A stretch of DNA of 64,000 bases from Flaccisagitta enflata (Eukaryota > Chaetognatha > Sagittoidea > Aphragmophora), in assembly GCA_965153355.1 (NCBI GenBank), contig OZ231128.1:20212001-20276000 (forward strand). Direction: 5' to 3'. Under the pieces are notes generated by a model, which searched no databases, was not told where the DNA came from, and saw only the letters and a program-made list of their open reading frames with translations. Positions 31,734 to 44,229 of the stretch are shown here, in pieces; positions within the stretch are counted from its first letter, which is position 1; every line of letters starts with the position of its first letter. Position numbers and translations under genes: made by a program.

Positions 31734-32090
31734 TTTCACACAGGAAGTTATGGCAGTTGTTCAGTTATCTCTCACCAACGGAAATCGACGTAAGCATCGG
31801 AGCATCGTGTGTTTTATCAGGCAACAACCTTTCCCATTGAGAGTTCTGACAGTTAGTGAAAGGAAGGATTGACCCAACACAGAAAAACATGAAAGGAAGT
31901 TAACAGAAAAGAAATCTACCATACTTAAGCTCTTATTCTCTCTCATTTTAGTTGCTCAAAGAAAAAAAATAAAAACTCTTTATGACACTTAGCTAAGCAA
32001 TATGCGAACATCGAACTGTAACTATAGATTAAATGGTGATAAGTGAGTGTCGATGAACTAATGGAGCTTCGTAACGACCTGCACAGAAAA
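31734..32090. other. no gene seen
   Basis: Unique-looking A/T-rich sequence with no supported feature. Confidence 0.35.
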
Positions 32091-32376
32091 ACAAGGCCAA
32101 CACCTTACAGTCGCGTCACTTTCAATGACTTAAAAGACTAAATGTAAAATGACTTGAAATGACTTAGAATGACTTAAAATGACTTAAAATGACAAAACTT
32201 AAAATAATGAAAAAAATATATGAAAAAATGGCTTATCATGACATAAAATGACTTAAGATAGCTTAAAATGACTTCAAATGACTTGAACTGACATAAAACG
32301 ATGAAAAAAGCTAAGCGTTACCGACCGACTTACCGACCGACCAACCAACAGACCGACAGAGCGTGCACGCGACTAA
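32091..32376 (+). mobile_element. HINE-like element, subfamily A, with (TGACTTAAAA)n core
   Basis: ACAAGGCCAACACCTTACAG then TCGCGTCAC; core of TGACTTAAAA-type decamers; AAAAGCTAAGCGTTACCGAC, GACC repeats and GCGTGCACGCGACTAAAA. The first hairpin arm is lost. Confidence 0.7.
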
Positions 32377-32378
32377 AA

Positions 32379-32668
32379 ACAAGGCCAGATACACGGCTAC
32401 CCCAGTTGCGTGCGGTGGGTAGGGATCAGGTGAGTCACGGATCATTTGGGCAGGAGTGAAGCCAAAAATCCGAAAAAAGTAAAAGTCATGATGGACGGAT
32501 TGGATGGACGGACGGACGATGACAGACGGACGGAATGGAAAAAATATAAAAAAATGGCGGACATGACAGACGGACTAGATAGAAAAGGAGGCAATGACGA
32601 ACTAAAAAGCAGATCGACCGACAGACCGACAAAGCGAGTGTACAGTCGGCGAGCATGCACGTGACTAA
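32379..32668 (+). mobile_element. HINE-like element, subfamily B, abutting the previous copy
   Basis: ACAAGGCCAGATACACGGCT, AGTTGCGTGCGGTGGGTAGG, core with GGACGGACGGAC; 3' end GCATGCACGTGACTA. Only an A run separates it from the previous element, same orientation. Confidence 0.7.
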
Positions 32669-32861
32669 ATGGAACTTCGCATCCATCTTTCGGGTCGAAG
32701 CCCATCCATGTTGTTGTTATGCCCATAAAACTTCTTTTCCCTCAGTTGGGCCATTTATATTCCTCGGCCATGAAGGCGCACGACAGACGAATATAGTCCA
32801 ACCTGCAGACTCCACTTTACCCCACATTTGATGAAGGGCTTAGTCTAGGGATTGCTTTCAC

Positions 32862-33078
32862 ATTGGTGGTGGAATGCAACATACTAGTTACAAGACACAT
32901 CAGTGGGGCAGTTGGTGCTTATTGGTGGTGATATGCAACGTCCTAGTTACAAGACACATCAGTGGGGCAGTTGGTGCTTATTGGTGGTGGAATGCAACAA
33001 GACACATCAGTAGGGCAGTTGATGCTTATTGGTGGTGGAATACAACAAGACTCATCAGTAGGGCAGTTGGTGCTTAGA
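32862..33078 (+). repeat. 48/66-bp tandem repeat, four copies
   Basis: Units of TTGGTGGTGGAATGCAAC, CAAGACACATCAGTGGGGCA and GTTGGTGCTTA; the first two copies carry an extra CTAGTTA segment. The ORF through them is weak and composition is not protein-like. Confidence 0.75.
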
Positions 33079-33697
33079 TGGAAATGTCGCAGTCGGCAAC
33101 TTGGGAACTATGGTCACTAGTGCAGAAGAGGTGATTCATGGTGATTTATGGTGATTTATGGGGATATGTGTAATGTAATGTTATCCGACTCATGGTAGGC
33201 AATGGATATCACGCGCATCAAAAAAGGAAAAAAAAGAGTTTTGCCAATGAATCTCAGAAAAACTAGAATGAAAGATTTTTTTGAAAATCTTCACAGATGC
33301 TTTTAATAAAACAGTTGAAATTGTTTTCTATCGCTTATCAATCAATGAGTATGTGCGCCTTTTTTTGTTCTGTTTCCTGCTTTTTTTTCTTTTTTTTCGT
33401 TCACTATAAGGTTGCCAAGCGTGCCAACTAAAGTGTCTCACTTGCTAGTCCCGAGTCGCAAACATGTGAATTTACCATGGAGGAAGGGAAAACCGGGCAA
33501 ATGTCGTTTTTTTTTTCTTGTTGCGCGCCCGTGGCAAATATCGGGTGTTACAACTCACGAAAAAACGGTAAATGTAAATATTTGAAAGTATGGGAGTCGA
33601 CTACAGCGCGACGGCAACACAACCACCAACGACAACGTCAACATCAACTTCGGATATGAGAAAACATCATCATCAACATTAACAAGACAACAACCAC

Positions 33698-33700
33698 ACT

Positions 33701-33758
<58 letters not shown>

Positions 33759-33787
33759 GCAACAACAACAACAACAACAGCAACAGC

Positions 33788-33818
<31 letters not shown>

Positions 33819-33881
33819 TTTGGACTCGGTAAGCCAAAATAACAACAACAACAACAACAACAACAACAACGACAGCGACAA

Positions 33882-33938
<57 letters not shown>

Positions 33939-33940
33939 CG
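33698..33940 (+). repeat. (AAC)n/(CAG)n array
   Basis: AAC triplets with scattered CAG and CGACAG, interrupted at 33817-33841 by TTTGGACTCGGTAAGCC. The flanking frames are closed, so poly-Gln coding is not supported. Confidence 0.9.
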
Positions 33941-34139
33941 TGTAAAAACGATTTAAAGCTGTAAAAATGACCGACTGCTAATGGATCTTTTTGGACCAAG
34001 TATTAACATGGAAACATGATACTGTTTAAATCATTAAAGAATCAGAAAGCTGAGAAACTCCCGGCAATATATATGTGATGGAAAAAGACAACAAAGAAAA
34101 ACATTCATTTATTTTCTTTATGAATATGCATTCATTCAC

Positions 34140-34235
34140 TCAATAATTCATTAATTCGTTCGTTCATTCATTCATTCTTTTATTCATTTATTCATTCATT
34201 CTTTCATTCATTCATTCTATCTTTCTTTCGTCAAA
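34140..34235 (+). repeat. (ATTC)n array
   Basis: TTCATTCATTC-type tetranucleotide repeats with TTTC variants. Confidence 0.8.
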
Positions 34236-34350
34236 ACAGCAGAAAAACAAGTGACGCAGAGCATCGAGCAGAAAAAAAAAGGATTTAAAATGCCAGAGAA
34301 TTCATTTACAAGAGACGAGAAGTGAAGAGACGCTAATGAGAAGTATAAAC

Positions 34351-34351
<1 letters not shown>

Positions 34352-34388
<37 letters not shown>
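34352..34388 (+). repeat. (GA)n microsatellite
   Basis: Short pure GA repeat. Confidence 0.95.
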
Positions 34389-34390
<2 letters not shown>

Positions 34391-34423
34391 GACGCCACCA
34401 GTTTTACATTCATAAACAATACT

Positions 34424-34650
34424 ATCTTCGCCGAAAGAAACGCAGCAGTTTTAAGAATAGCATCAACTTTGGAAGAATATTGCTCCTTAACGAGTAAAGC
34501 TACAGACCCCAGATTGGTCTCATTTCAAAGCCCTCATTTAAATCTTTAAAATGGGACCAATCTGGGAAGTGTAGCTTTATTCGTTTAAGAGCAGCATTCT
34601 TCTAAAGTTGATGCTATTTCTATAACTGCTGCGTTTCTTTCGGCGAAGAT
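34424..34650. repeat. 227-bp hairpin element, arms about 105 bp
   Basis: The left arm starts ATCTTCGCCGAAAGAAACGC and the right arm read on the other strand starts identically. Both continue AGCAGTT, ATAGCATCAACTTT, GAAGAAT, TAAAGCTACA and CAGATTGGTC with scattered mismatches, and meet at a short A/T-rich loop near 34535. A related AAGCAGCGTTCTTTCAAAGT lies at 5537. Confidence 0.8.
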
Positions 34651-34713
34651 GGTACTCTTCATTTAGGAATGACAGGAAGACAGACAGGGACCAAGACTGA
34701 GGTCGGTGGTTGG

Positions 34714-34795
34714 AGGCAGGCCGGACCGGGGCCGGACCGGGGCCGGACCGGGGCCGGACCGAGGCCGGACCGGGGCCGGACCGAGCCGAGCTGGG
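34714..34795 (+). repeat. (GGGGCCGGACCG)n dodecamer array
   Basis: Six copies of a 12-bp G/C-rich unit; very different in base composition from the surroundings. Confidence 0.9.
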
Positions 34796-34984
34796 CTGGG
34801 TGTTAGCGGCATTGGTCGAGCCGGGTTTCACCATTGCAGTAATAATTATGTTGTGGCTGCTTTTGTGGCTATTATCGCAGTCGTCCCTTGTATTGCTGGT
34901 TTTACCGCTGCTGTCAGCATGTTCCCAGGGCTGCTGCTTTTGCTGTTGCTGGCGCGATATTGCTTACCGACGTTGTTTTAGTTT

Positions 34985-35121
34985 CATTGCTCTCTTGCTG
35001 CCGCTGGCTGATGGCGTTGCTGCTGTTGTTGTTAATAAGGTTGCTGCTATTGTTGGTTGTTGCTGCTGTTGTTATTGTTGTTGTTATGCTGCTGTTGTTG
35101 GTTATTTTTGCTGTTGCTGGG

Positions 35122-35175
<54 letters not shown>

Positions 35176-35340
35176 TAAATGTTGCTACTATTGTTTTTGT
35201 CATTTTTGTTTTGGCTGTTGTTATTGTCCTTGTTGTTGTTCTTGTTGATTGCATTGTTGTTGTTGGTGTTGTTGTTGATGTTGTTGTTTGCATTGTTATC
35301 ATTGATTTTTACATTGTTGTTGTCGTTGTTGTTTTGTTGT
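34985..35340 (+). repeat. (GTT)n/(GCT)n-rich region
   Basis: TTG and CTG triplets throughout, pure GTT at 35122-35175. The 236-codon Val/Leu/Cys frame is a translation of this. Confidence 0.85.
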
Positions 35341-35649
35341 TATCTTTTTTTGTGGCATTTGTGTTTGGTGCTTTGATTTCAGAGTCTTGTTACTTTTGCC
35401 TTTGCTTTGATTCTTCTTGACAGCTCACAAAACATTTGAAACAAGAATATCTTGTTGATTTGGGACCATCTGGTAGTCATTTTTTTTTTTAAGGTGTCTG
35501 AGGGCGTCGTCGTGGAATAGAAACAAAAACAGATATAAAATCACCAGGCTTAGGAGCTACAAGGCGTAACTTGCCTTAGGTCGCGGTGCACACGAGCAGC
35601 AAATTTGAAAGTCATTTTGCACAAAATTCTTCATCTGTCTCTGAATGTA

Positions 35650-35820
35650 ACAAGGCTGTAAACACGGCTACCAAAGTAGCGTGCGGGTAGGCAGGGGCAG
35701 TGATAAAAAAGGCTATTCAAGTGATTGGGCAGGAGCACCAATGCAAAAACCGCGGTACCCGATGCCCTGCTTGGAGTGATCAACTGAAGAGGTGGAGTGA
35801 GAGCAGGGCAGCGCACAGTG
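35650..35820 (+). repeat. HINE-like 5' half joined to a fragment of the GGGCAGCGG element arm
   Basis: ACAAGGCTGTAAACACGGCT, TAGCGTGCGGGTAGGCAGGG, then from 35750 GGTACCCGATGCCCTGCTTG and AGAGCAGGGCAGCG, the arm seen at 18985-19045. Confidence 0.6.
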
Positions 35821-36099
35821 CTGCCAATCTGTTATTTTTGATGCATGAGGCATTTTGGGAGATTGTTCATTGCATTGAAAGAAAATAAAGTAATGAACAA
35901 ACCACTGATGAACTTTGCACTTATATACATAGAAAATGTTATTAATTGTTTTCATAGAGTGTTTATAAGGATGTACTTTTGCGAAAACTAATATTTGCCT
36001 TATGAGATAAGGAAATGGCAAATCGGTGAAACAGCTCATTCTATCAGCCAGTGAGGACAAAGTGACTTGGAAGATGACAAACACCCATAGCAACAAAAG

Positions 36100-36112
36100 T
36101 AACAACAAAAGT

Positions 36113-36195
<83 letters not shown>

Positions 36196-36197
36196 CG
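36100..36197 (+). repeat. (AAC)n microsatellite
   Basis: Pure AAC triplets following AACAAAAGT units. Confidence 0.95.
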
Positions 36198-36434
36198 ATA
36201 TCAGTTGTATTGTAAAAAAAGAAAAACTATAGGAAAGATAAGGATGAGGATACAAGATAAGAAGAAAAAGAAGGCAAATGAGAAGGACAGGCCGTAGAAG
36301 AAGCAGAAGGAGATAACTTTTTTTTAGGGGAAGATGTAGAAAGAGAAAGGTGCAAAATGTAAGAAACCTTAGCATATGTCATGTTTTTCTTTTTCTTGTT
36401 CATGTTTTAAGAGAAAATGGTCAAACTCAACGCT

Positions 36435-36435
36435 G

Positions 36436-36515
<80 letters not shown>

Positions 36516-36575
36516 GAGAGAAAGAGAGAGAGAAAGAGAGAAAGAGAGAGAGAGGAAAAGAGAGAGGAAGAGAGA
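36435..36575 (+). repeat. (GA)n array with GAAA interruptions
   Basis: GA core with AAAGAGAG variants at both ends. Confidence 0.95.
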
Positions 36576-36684
36576 GAGGGCAAATGATACAGAAAGATGG
36601 GAGTTGAAGGGGGGGAGGGTTACTTACAATCAACCATTATGACAATAACCTGTTTAGAGAAAAAAAAATAAAAGAAAACGAAAA

Positions 36685-37146
36685 ACAAGGTCAACAAACC
36701 TTAGTCGCGTGGTAATAAAGGTAATAAAGGTAATTAAGGTAATCAAGGTAATTACATAATTACCAATAATTACCTAAAAATATCTATCTTTATACCTAAA
36801 GTACCCTGAAGAACCCTTAAGTGACTAAAGTACCCTTAAGCACCTAATGTACCCTAAAGTACCCTTAAGTAGCTTAAGAGGTGACTTAAGTGACTTAAGT
36901 GACTTAAGTGACTTAAGTGATTTAAGTGACTTAAGTGACTTAAGTGACTTAAGGGGTGACTTAAGTGACTAATGTACCTAATGTACCTAATGTTCCTAAT
37001 GTACCGTGAATTACCCTAAAGTACCCTTAAGTACCCTAAATTACCTTTAAAATGAAAATTAGGGCCATATTTCAAAAAAGTTACGTGACCGACCAACAGA
37101 CCAACAGACCGACACAGCGGCTTCTAGAGTCGCTTTCACGCGACTA
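36685..37146 (+). mobile_element. HINE-like element, subfamily A, with AAGTGACTTAAG core
   Basis: ACAAGGTCAACAAACCTTAG then TCGCGTGG; core arrays GGTAATAAAG, ACCCTTAAGTACC, and TTAAGTGACT (nine copies); GACC repeats; hairpin AGTCGCTTTCACGCGACT at 37128-37145, then AAAA. Confidence 0.75.
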
Positions 37147-37254
37147 AAAATAAGAACCAGAAAAAGAAAAAGAAGAAAAATGAAAGAAAAGAAACACGAA
37201 ACAAGAAGATAGATACTGCCTCAGCAGCAAAAAAATTTTTGAGACCTTATGTTA

Positions 37255-37360
37255 ATGACAGACAGACAAATACGCAAACACACAGACAGACAGACAGACA
37301 GACAGACTGACAGTATAGCAAAGACCGACAAAAAGACAGACAGACAGACACATAGATGCA
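37255..37360 (+). repeat. (GACA)n array
   Basis: CAGACAGACA repeats in two blocks separated by CTGACAGTATAGCAAAGACC. Confidence 0.85.
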
Positions 37361-37739
37361 AGATAGTTAAACAGACTGCTATTTGTTCATGGATAGACGC
37401 ATCCATCAAGGCTATCAAACTGCGCTTTTCCATTCTCTCTCTCTCTTTTCCCTTCATTTTATATGTAGCTATCTCTATCTCTTTTTCACATTTTCATTGA
37501 GGTATCAAACTTTTGGTCAAAAAAAGCTGACTTCCACCCCGCTGCACATCATGAGAGGTATATGGCCATAATCAGGAGACATCAGAGCTTACTTTTTCAT
37601 AGGTTTTGAGCCGTGCAAAGCCGTGCAATTTTTTAACAAGTCAAGTTTATTTTCTTATACAAATTAGGTTGCACCTTTTTTAGGAAATTCTCTCTTTAAT
37701 AAAACTGTTTTCAATCTCGTCATGACTTTTTTTTTTATC

Positions 37740-37978
<239 letters not shown>

Positions 37979-38134
37979 TAATCATGAGTTCTTTGGCAAA
38001 TGAAACCTAGCTCCATAAAAGTACGTGCCAACTGTATCAGAGGAAGCCCACATTCACTTTTTTACTTCGTTCTGTCTACTCCATGACGAATACAAGACCT
38101 CACAGTTGTAAAATTTCTATTCTTCTCTCCCTCT

Positions 38135-38252
38135 CTCTTTTTTTTGTGGTCTATGGCCTCACTGCTCCTGCCCAAATGATCAAGTGACCTCAAATACTGC
38201 CCGCCCACGCGCATGCGACTGGAATAGCCGTGTATCCGGCCTTGTTTATGTT
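38135..38252 (-). repeat. HINE-like 5' half, subfamily B
   Basis: TGCTCCTGCCCAAATGATCA, CTGCCCGCCCACGCGCATGC, GACTGGAATAGCCGTGTATC and CGGCCTTGTT. The hairpin end is absent. Confidence 0.6.
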
Positions 38253-38507
38253 TGCAAGTAACGCGATGTGCGCATCGTAGATTTGCCTGTCACGATGTCC
38301 GCTTTAGTTTTCTCTGCACAATTACTGTAGATTCAGACTTCAAGCGAGTACAGTGGAGAGTGGTAGTGGTAGTCTAGACACATTAAACCTCGTATTTTTA
38401 CGATTTGTTTTAGTCGTCTCGTCTGCAAAAAAAAAAAAAAAAAAGAAAAGAAAAACACACCATGAAACAGGCCTTTTATTTTTCTTTTGGTTATCTTTTC
38501 TCTTCCT

Positions 38508-38509
<2 letters not shown>

Positions 38510-38603
<94 letters not shown>
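38510..38603 (+). repeat. (GA)n microsatellite
   Basis: About 90 bp of pure GA. Confidence 0.97.
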
Positions 38604-38604
<1 letters not shown>

Positions 38605-38836
38605 CATGCTGAGATAGACTGATGGACACTGGACAGACAAACAAATGGATATATAAATACAGAGAAATTGGCGAAGTCAAACATGCTAAGAACCAAGACA
38701 AACACTGTTAATCTGATAGGTCATGGTGGAGTTAGCCGTCGAGGGTATGTGCTTGTTGATGTATGACAGTATGAGCTTGCGCGTTATTGTGTTTTTGACC
38801 GTGACCGTGTCAGGGACTCTGGCTCAGGGTATTTTT

Positions 38837-38958
38837 AGGTGCGACAAAGCACCTCTATAACTGGCTGAGTCCGTCGGTTGATCGGTTGGTCATTCGGTTG
38901 GTAACGCATTCGTTTGACGATCCACACGTCGCACCTTATCGGCCAACTTGGCCTTGTT
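38837..38958 (-). mobile_element. minimal HINE-like element with AGGTGCGAC motif, 122 bp
   Basis: Hairpin AGGTGCGACAAAGCACCT at 38837-38854; then TCGGTTGATCGGTTGGTC repeats; then GTCGCACCT at 38928-38936 and GGCCAACTTGGCCTTGTTT. The hairpin's AGGTGCGAC and the distal GTCGCACCT are exact reverse complements though both differ from the common motif. Confidence 0.7.
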
Positions 38959-39177
38959 TCATCATCATTTTCATTTGTTTACGTTTTTATAAACACTTAT
39001 ATGATGCTGTTGCAACGATCCTTTCTAAATATAGCACAGCCTGATAACTCGTCGTTGGCCAGAGGAAAAGCAGCACAAAAATAGGTCGTGCTTGATTACG
39101 CAATTTCGCGCGATCGCGGGCGTCAATATCAACCTTTTTTTTCTGAGGCGCGTTTTAGCTATTTAACCTTTTTTGGC

Positions 39178-39179
<2 letters not shown>

Positions 39180-39261
<82 letters not shown>
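39180..39261 (+). repeat. (GA)n microsatellite
   Basis: About 80 bp of pure GA after an A run. Confidence 0.97.
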
Positions 39262-39264
<3 letters not shown>

Positions 39265-39777
39265 CGATATACTGAAAAAGAGACTTACAGACAGATAGAC
39301 AGACTGACAGACAGATAAAGATAAAAATGAAAATGAATATAAAGATGATAAAAGGTGAATATAATGTTTTTCAGATTCTGTTTCATGGAAAACTAGGAGT
39401 GGTGCGCGTATTTAACTAGTCAGCGCAGTAGATCAGTGAGGGCTCACAAGGCCCTCTTCCATTTATTTGAGTTTAGGTATAGTGAGGGGTATTGTTCCAC
39501 TTTTCATAAAGAATAAAAAAGATATGGATAAACATGATGCTAAAGAAAACGAAAAAGAGAGAGAGAGAAAAAAAAACACAAAAAATAAGAAGAGGGAAAA
39601 AAGGAAATGGTTGGAATTGCCGGGTCGCGAGGGAAAGCACCGGATCGCAGCAGCAGCACTTCTCTTCACAGACTTGGAAATTAATCCTTGGCAAAGGTTG
39701 AATCGAGAAATGCTCCTCCGCATACAAATTTTGTTTGGCAGAAAACATCCCCTTTTTTTCCAAATTGCTCCTGTTTT

Positions 39778-39847
39778 TTTTTTTCTTTTTGTTTTTCTTT
39801 TTTGTTTTTGTTTTTGTTTTTGTTTTTGTTTTTGTTTTTGTTTTTGT

Positions 39848-39878
<31 letters not shown>

Positions 39879-39946
39879 GTCTTGTTTTGTTTTGTTTTGT
39901 TTTGTTTTGTTTTGTTTTGTTTTGTTTTGTTTTGTTTTGTTTTGCG
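39778..39946 (+). repeat. (TTTTTG)n then (TTTTG)n array
   Basis: Hexamer repeats pass into pentamers at about 39865; phenylalanine-rich ORFs here are translations. Confidence 0.95.
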
Positions 39947-40039
39947 CCTGAGATTCTGTCACCTTGATTCTTCTTTTGTCTGTTTTTTCTTTCTGCCACA
40001 AAGAGGAAGTTCAAGTTTGTCAACATTGTCACCATAAAT

Positions 40040-41486
<1,447 letters not shown>

Positions 41487-42220
41487 CCGAGGAACAATCC
41501 GTTATTACATGGAGATGATGGAGTCTCTGATTGTCAGCTCGTGATGCCAAATATCACTATTTATCATTATCAAAGATCTATTATGCCGTACTCTGTCGGT
41601 AATGGGTTTTCTTACTGGCTCCTTTCTAGAAGAAAATGATGAGGCATCAGATGGCAACTATGTCTAGAGGCTAGAGAAGAGTTTGCGATTAGTTTCATGT
41701 TGACCGCAAATGGTTATAGAAAGTGACATTGCGCAGATATGAGAAGGGACATGAACGGACATGAACAGAACAAAAACGGACATGTAAAGGGACGAAAAGG
41801 AGAGAGGAAATGAACAGATATAGAAAGGGGCAGTAAAAAAGGCATAGGAAAGAAAATGAAGAGACAGATGAGAGGCACATGAACGGGCATAGTTTCGGAT
41901 ATACTCCATAGCGTGAACGGGAAAGAACACACCAAAACTGGCAAAAGATAATACATTGTCTTCTTTTTTCTGTTCTTTTTCATTTCTGAAAAAAAACCGA
42001 GGCCACAAGATAGAACTGGTGAACAGTGAGCAGTGATTAGAGGAGAAAGAAGCCAAAAGAGGCGTTTCAAAGTCAATTTAGCGCCACGGCTTGAATAAAG
42101 AATGAATCTCAGCCCGATGAATCATTAATCTAAGACTTTTACTCCTCCTTTTGCTCCTCCTAAATTGCTCCTCCTCTCGCTCCTCCTTCTACTCTCGCTT
42201 CGTTTCCTATCCACCTCGCC

Positions 42221-42439
42221 ATGTTTCTCGCCGTTGTTGCCCTCCACCTCAGAATCTCTCTCGCTTATCATCTTGACTGTACTTTCCCTTTTGGTTGTGA
42301 AACAGACGATGCATGGTTCTATGGGCCGCCTTTACTCGGCGAGGTTGCCATTGACGGAGAAGATAGATGGCGTGTGGGGCGGCGGGATGATGGCAGAAGC
42401 GGAACTGTAATGGAAAGTCGGAGTGAAAGGACGGGGTGA
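42221..42439 (+). CDS. possible small secreted peptide precursor
   Basis: ATG opens 72 codons: MFLAVVALHLRISLAYH could be a weak signal peptide; LDCTFPFGCETDD contains a small Cys-Cys loop; DRWRVGRRDD contains a Gly-Arg-Arg cleavage/amidation-like motif. The region has a higher GC content than its surroundings. No conserved family was recognised, and the ORF could be chance. Confidence 0.2.
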   Translation: MFLAVVALHLRISLAYHLDCTFPFGCETDDAWFYGPPLLGEVAIDGEDRWRVGRRDDGRSGTVMESRSERTG

Positions 42440-42929
42440 AAGTGGATCATGCCATCATGGCAGAGTTGGCGAAGGGCACGTTTATGGGTCGCGAAAATGA
42501 AGGAAAGTGAAGTAAAAGTGACAGAACCGGTAGGCTGGCGGAGATGGCATAATGTCAATAGTTGAAAGTATTCTGACAATGATTAGGGGAGATGGGAAAG
42601 AGGGTGAAGTTGGAAGAAGAAACGGAGAAAATATCAATGGCGTCCATTTGAAACGGTTGCATTAGACAAGCAATATATTGTTTCATATTGTATTGTATTG
42701 TTTTGTATTGTATATTGTTTCATATTGTTCCATTTGTCACAGAATAGATAAGACGGTTTTTATGGCCGAATACCGAATATCGAATACCGAATACCGGGCA
42801 GATACGGTATCATTAAACCGTTCCATCTTTTATGAATCCAAAATCACGTTTCGAAATTAAGAATTTTCTCCTCAAGAAATTTTACCTGCGCGCGCAGCGA
42901 TCATCAATTTTCTACCGACACGCCCTTTG

Positions 42930-43290
42930 CTCGTTCTTCTTTCCTTTATCTTACTCTCACCTTCTACACCTACTTGACCACCCCCTACCGGTCCCCTCCA
43001 CCTTCATTCAAACAGTCTTTGTTAATTTAGCATTCATTTACTATCCCCCTACGCCATTCCTAATCTAACCTCCCTCTTTCATGGTAACTTCATTTACATT
43101 ACTCGTTTGCTCGTTCTTCCTTCCTTTATCTTACTCTCACCTTCTAATAGAATCCCTTAGGGGGTGTTCAAGTAGATGTAGGAGGCTCCTACATCTACTT
43201 GACCGCCCCCTACCGGTCCCGACCACATTCATTCTAACAGTCTTTGTTAATTTTGCATTCATTTACAAATTACAATTTCCCCATCTCTTA
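42930..43290 (+). repeat. direct duplication, about 115-bp unit; second copy carries a palindrome
   Basis: TTTCCTTTATCTTACTCTCA to ACAGTCTTTGTTAATTT occurs twice (from 42930 and 43111). The second copy has an extra segment with a 51-bp palindrome at 43160-43210 (arms TCAAGTAGATGTAGGAG and CTCCTACATCTACTTGA). The first copy keeps only CTACTTGACC. Confidence 0.7.
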
Positions 43291-43441
43291 CCAACCATGC
43301 CACAACCCTGACGCCCCCCTCACGGGTAGTATGCACTTTCTCTCAACAAAAGCCAACATTTCTCGGCCATTACGCGCGCTCAACCCTTGACAAGAAGGCT
43401 TTCCTCAAGTATCACTTTCCAGGTTTCCACTTGCACTCAAA

Positions 43442-43535
43442 ACAAGGCCGGATACAAGGCTACCGAAGTCGCGTGCGGGTGGGTAGGGGCCATATTTGAG
43501 GTCACCAGACCATTTGGGCAGCAGGCCTCTTGATT
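43442..43535 (+). repeat. HINE-like 5' half, subfamily B
   Basis: ACAAGGCCGGATACAAGGCT, AGTCGCGTGCGGGTGGGTAG, TTTGGGCAGCAG. The 3' part is missing. Confidence 0.6.
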
Positions 43536-44039
43536 TTTCTTTTGTGCGGACAAGCAAAAAGTCCCATGAGGCCTCAACGCTGCCGACTAAGTGTAAGCAT
43601 GGAGATCAGTCGAAAGGTACTACCTTAGGTAGGGGGGATTTTCTTCACTCCCCAACGTCCACCACCGAAATGTAGTTGACTGGGACCAAGCGACAGCCCT
43701 GAAATTCCGGCTAGGCGACTACGGAGTACGGACTTCCTGCTTGTTATGAAGATAGTGAAAATCTTGAAACCATCTCGCTGCTTTTCGATTTTTTCACTTA
43801 CTAGATAATCAATTTAAACTTTTTTGCGGGAGGTTTTATGAAACACATGACGATGTTGAGAAGTTTTGCATGTGTAAGAGGTTTCTATTTCTTACTTAAT
43901 TCGCAACAACAAAAACCAACTACGAGTTATCTTTTTAACTTAAATTAACCGTCTTTCAATTAAACTAAGTACACTAGAGTAGTCATTATAAAACTGCAAT
44001 ATGCAAATGATATCAATGCTGACTGCAATCGCCCTCATT

Positions 44040-44173
44040 TCCATTTCCATCTTCTTTCTCTTTTTCTTTTTCTTTTTCATCCTCTTCGTCTTCGTCTTCG
44101 TCTTCTTCTTCTTCTTCTTCTTCTTCTTCTTCTTCTTCTTCTTCTTTTTCTTCTTCTTCTTCTTCTTCTTCCA
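44040..44173 (+). repeat. (TTC)n array
   Basis: TTC/CTT pyrimidine repeats with some TCG units. Confidence 0.93.
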
Positions 44174-44229
44174 TCGAAACCTGCCGACATCTTTGTTTCC
44201 CTGCCGAGAAGCGCCGCTGCTCGCTGCTC

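Noticed and set aside
34710-35420. 236-codon Val/Leu/Cys-rich ORF
   Set aside because: Produced by GTT/GCT triplet repeats; the dodecamer array at its start is also repetitive.
39467-39967. Plus-strand ORF with KHRIAAAALLFTDLEINPWQ
   Set aside because: Some of it looks protein-like, but it starts in A-rich repeats, runs into the TTTTTG array, and has no matching splice sites.
43540-43750. Possible rRNA- or SINE-like segment (GAGATCAGTCGAAAGGTACT)
   Set aside because: No recognisable Pol III boxes or rRNA match that I could support from memory.
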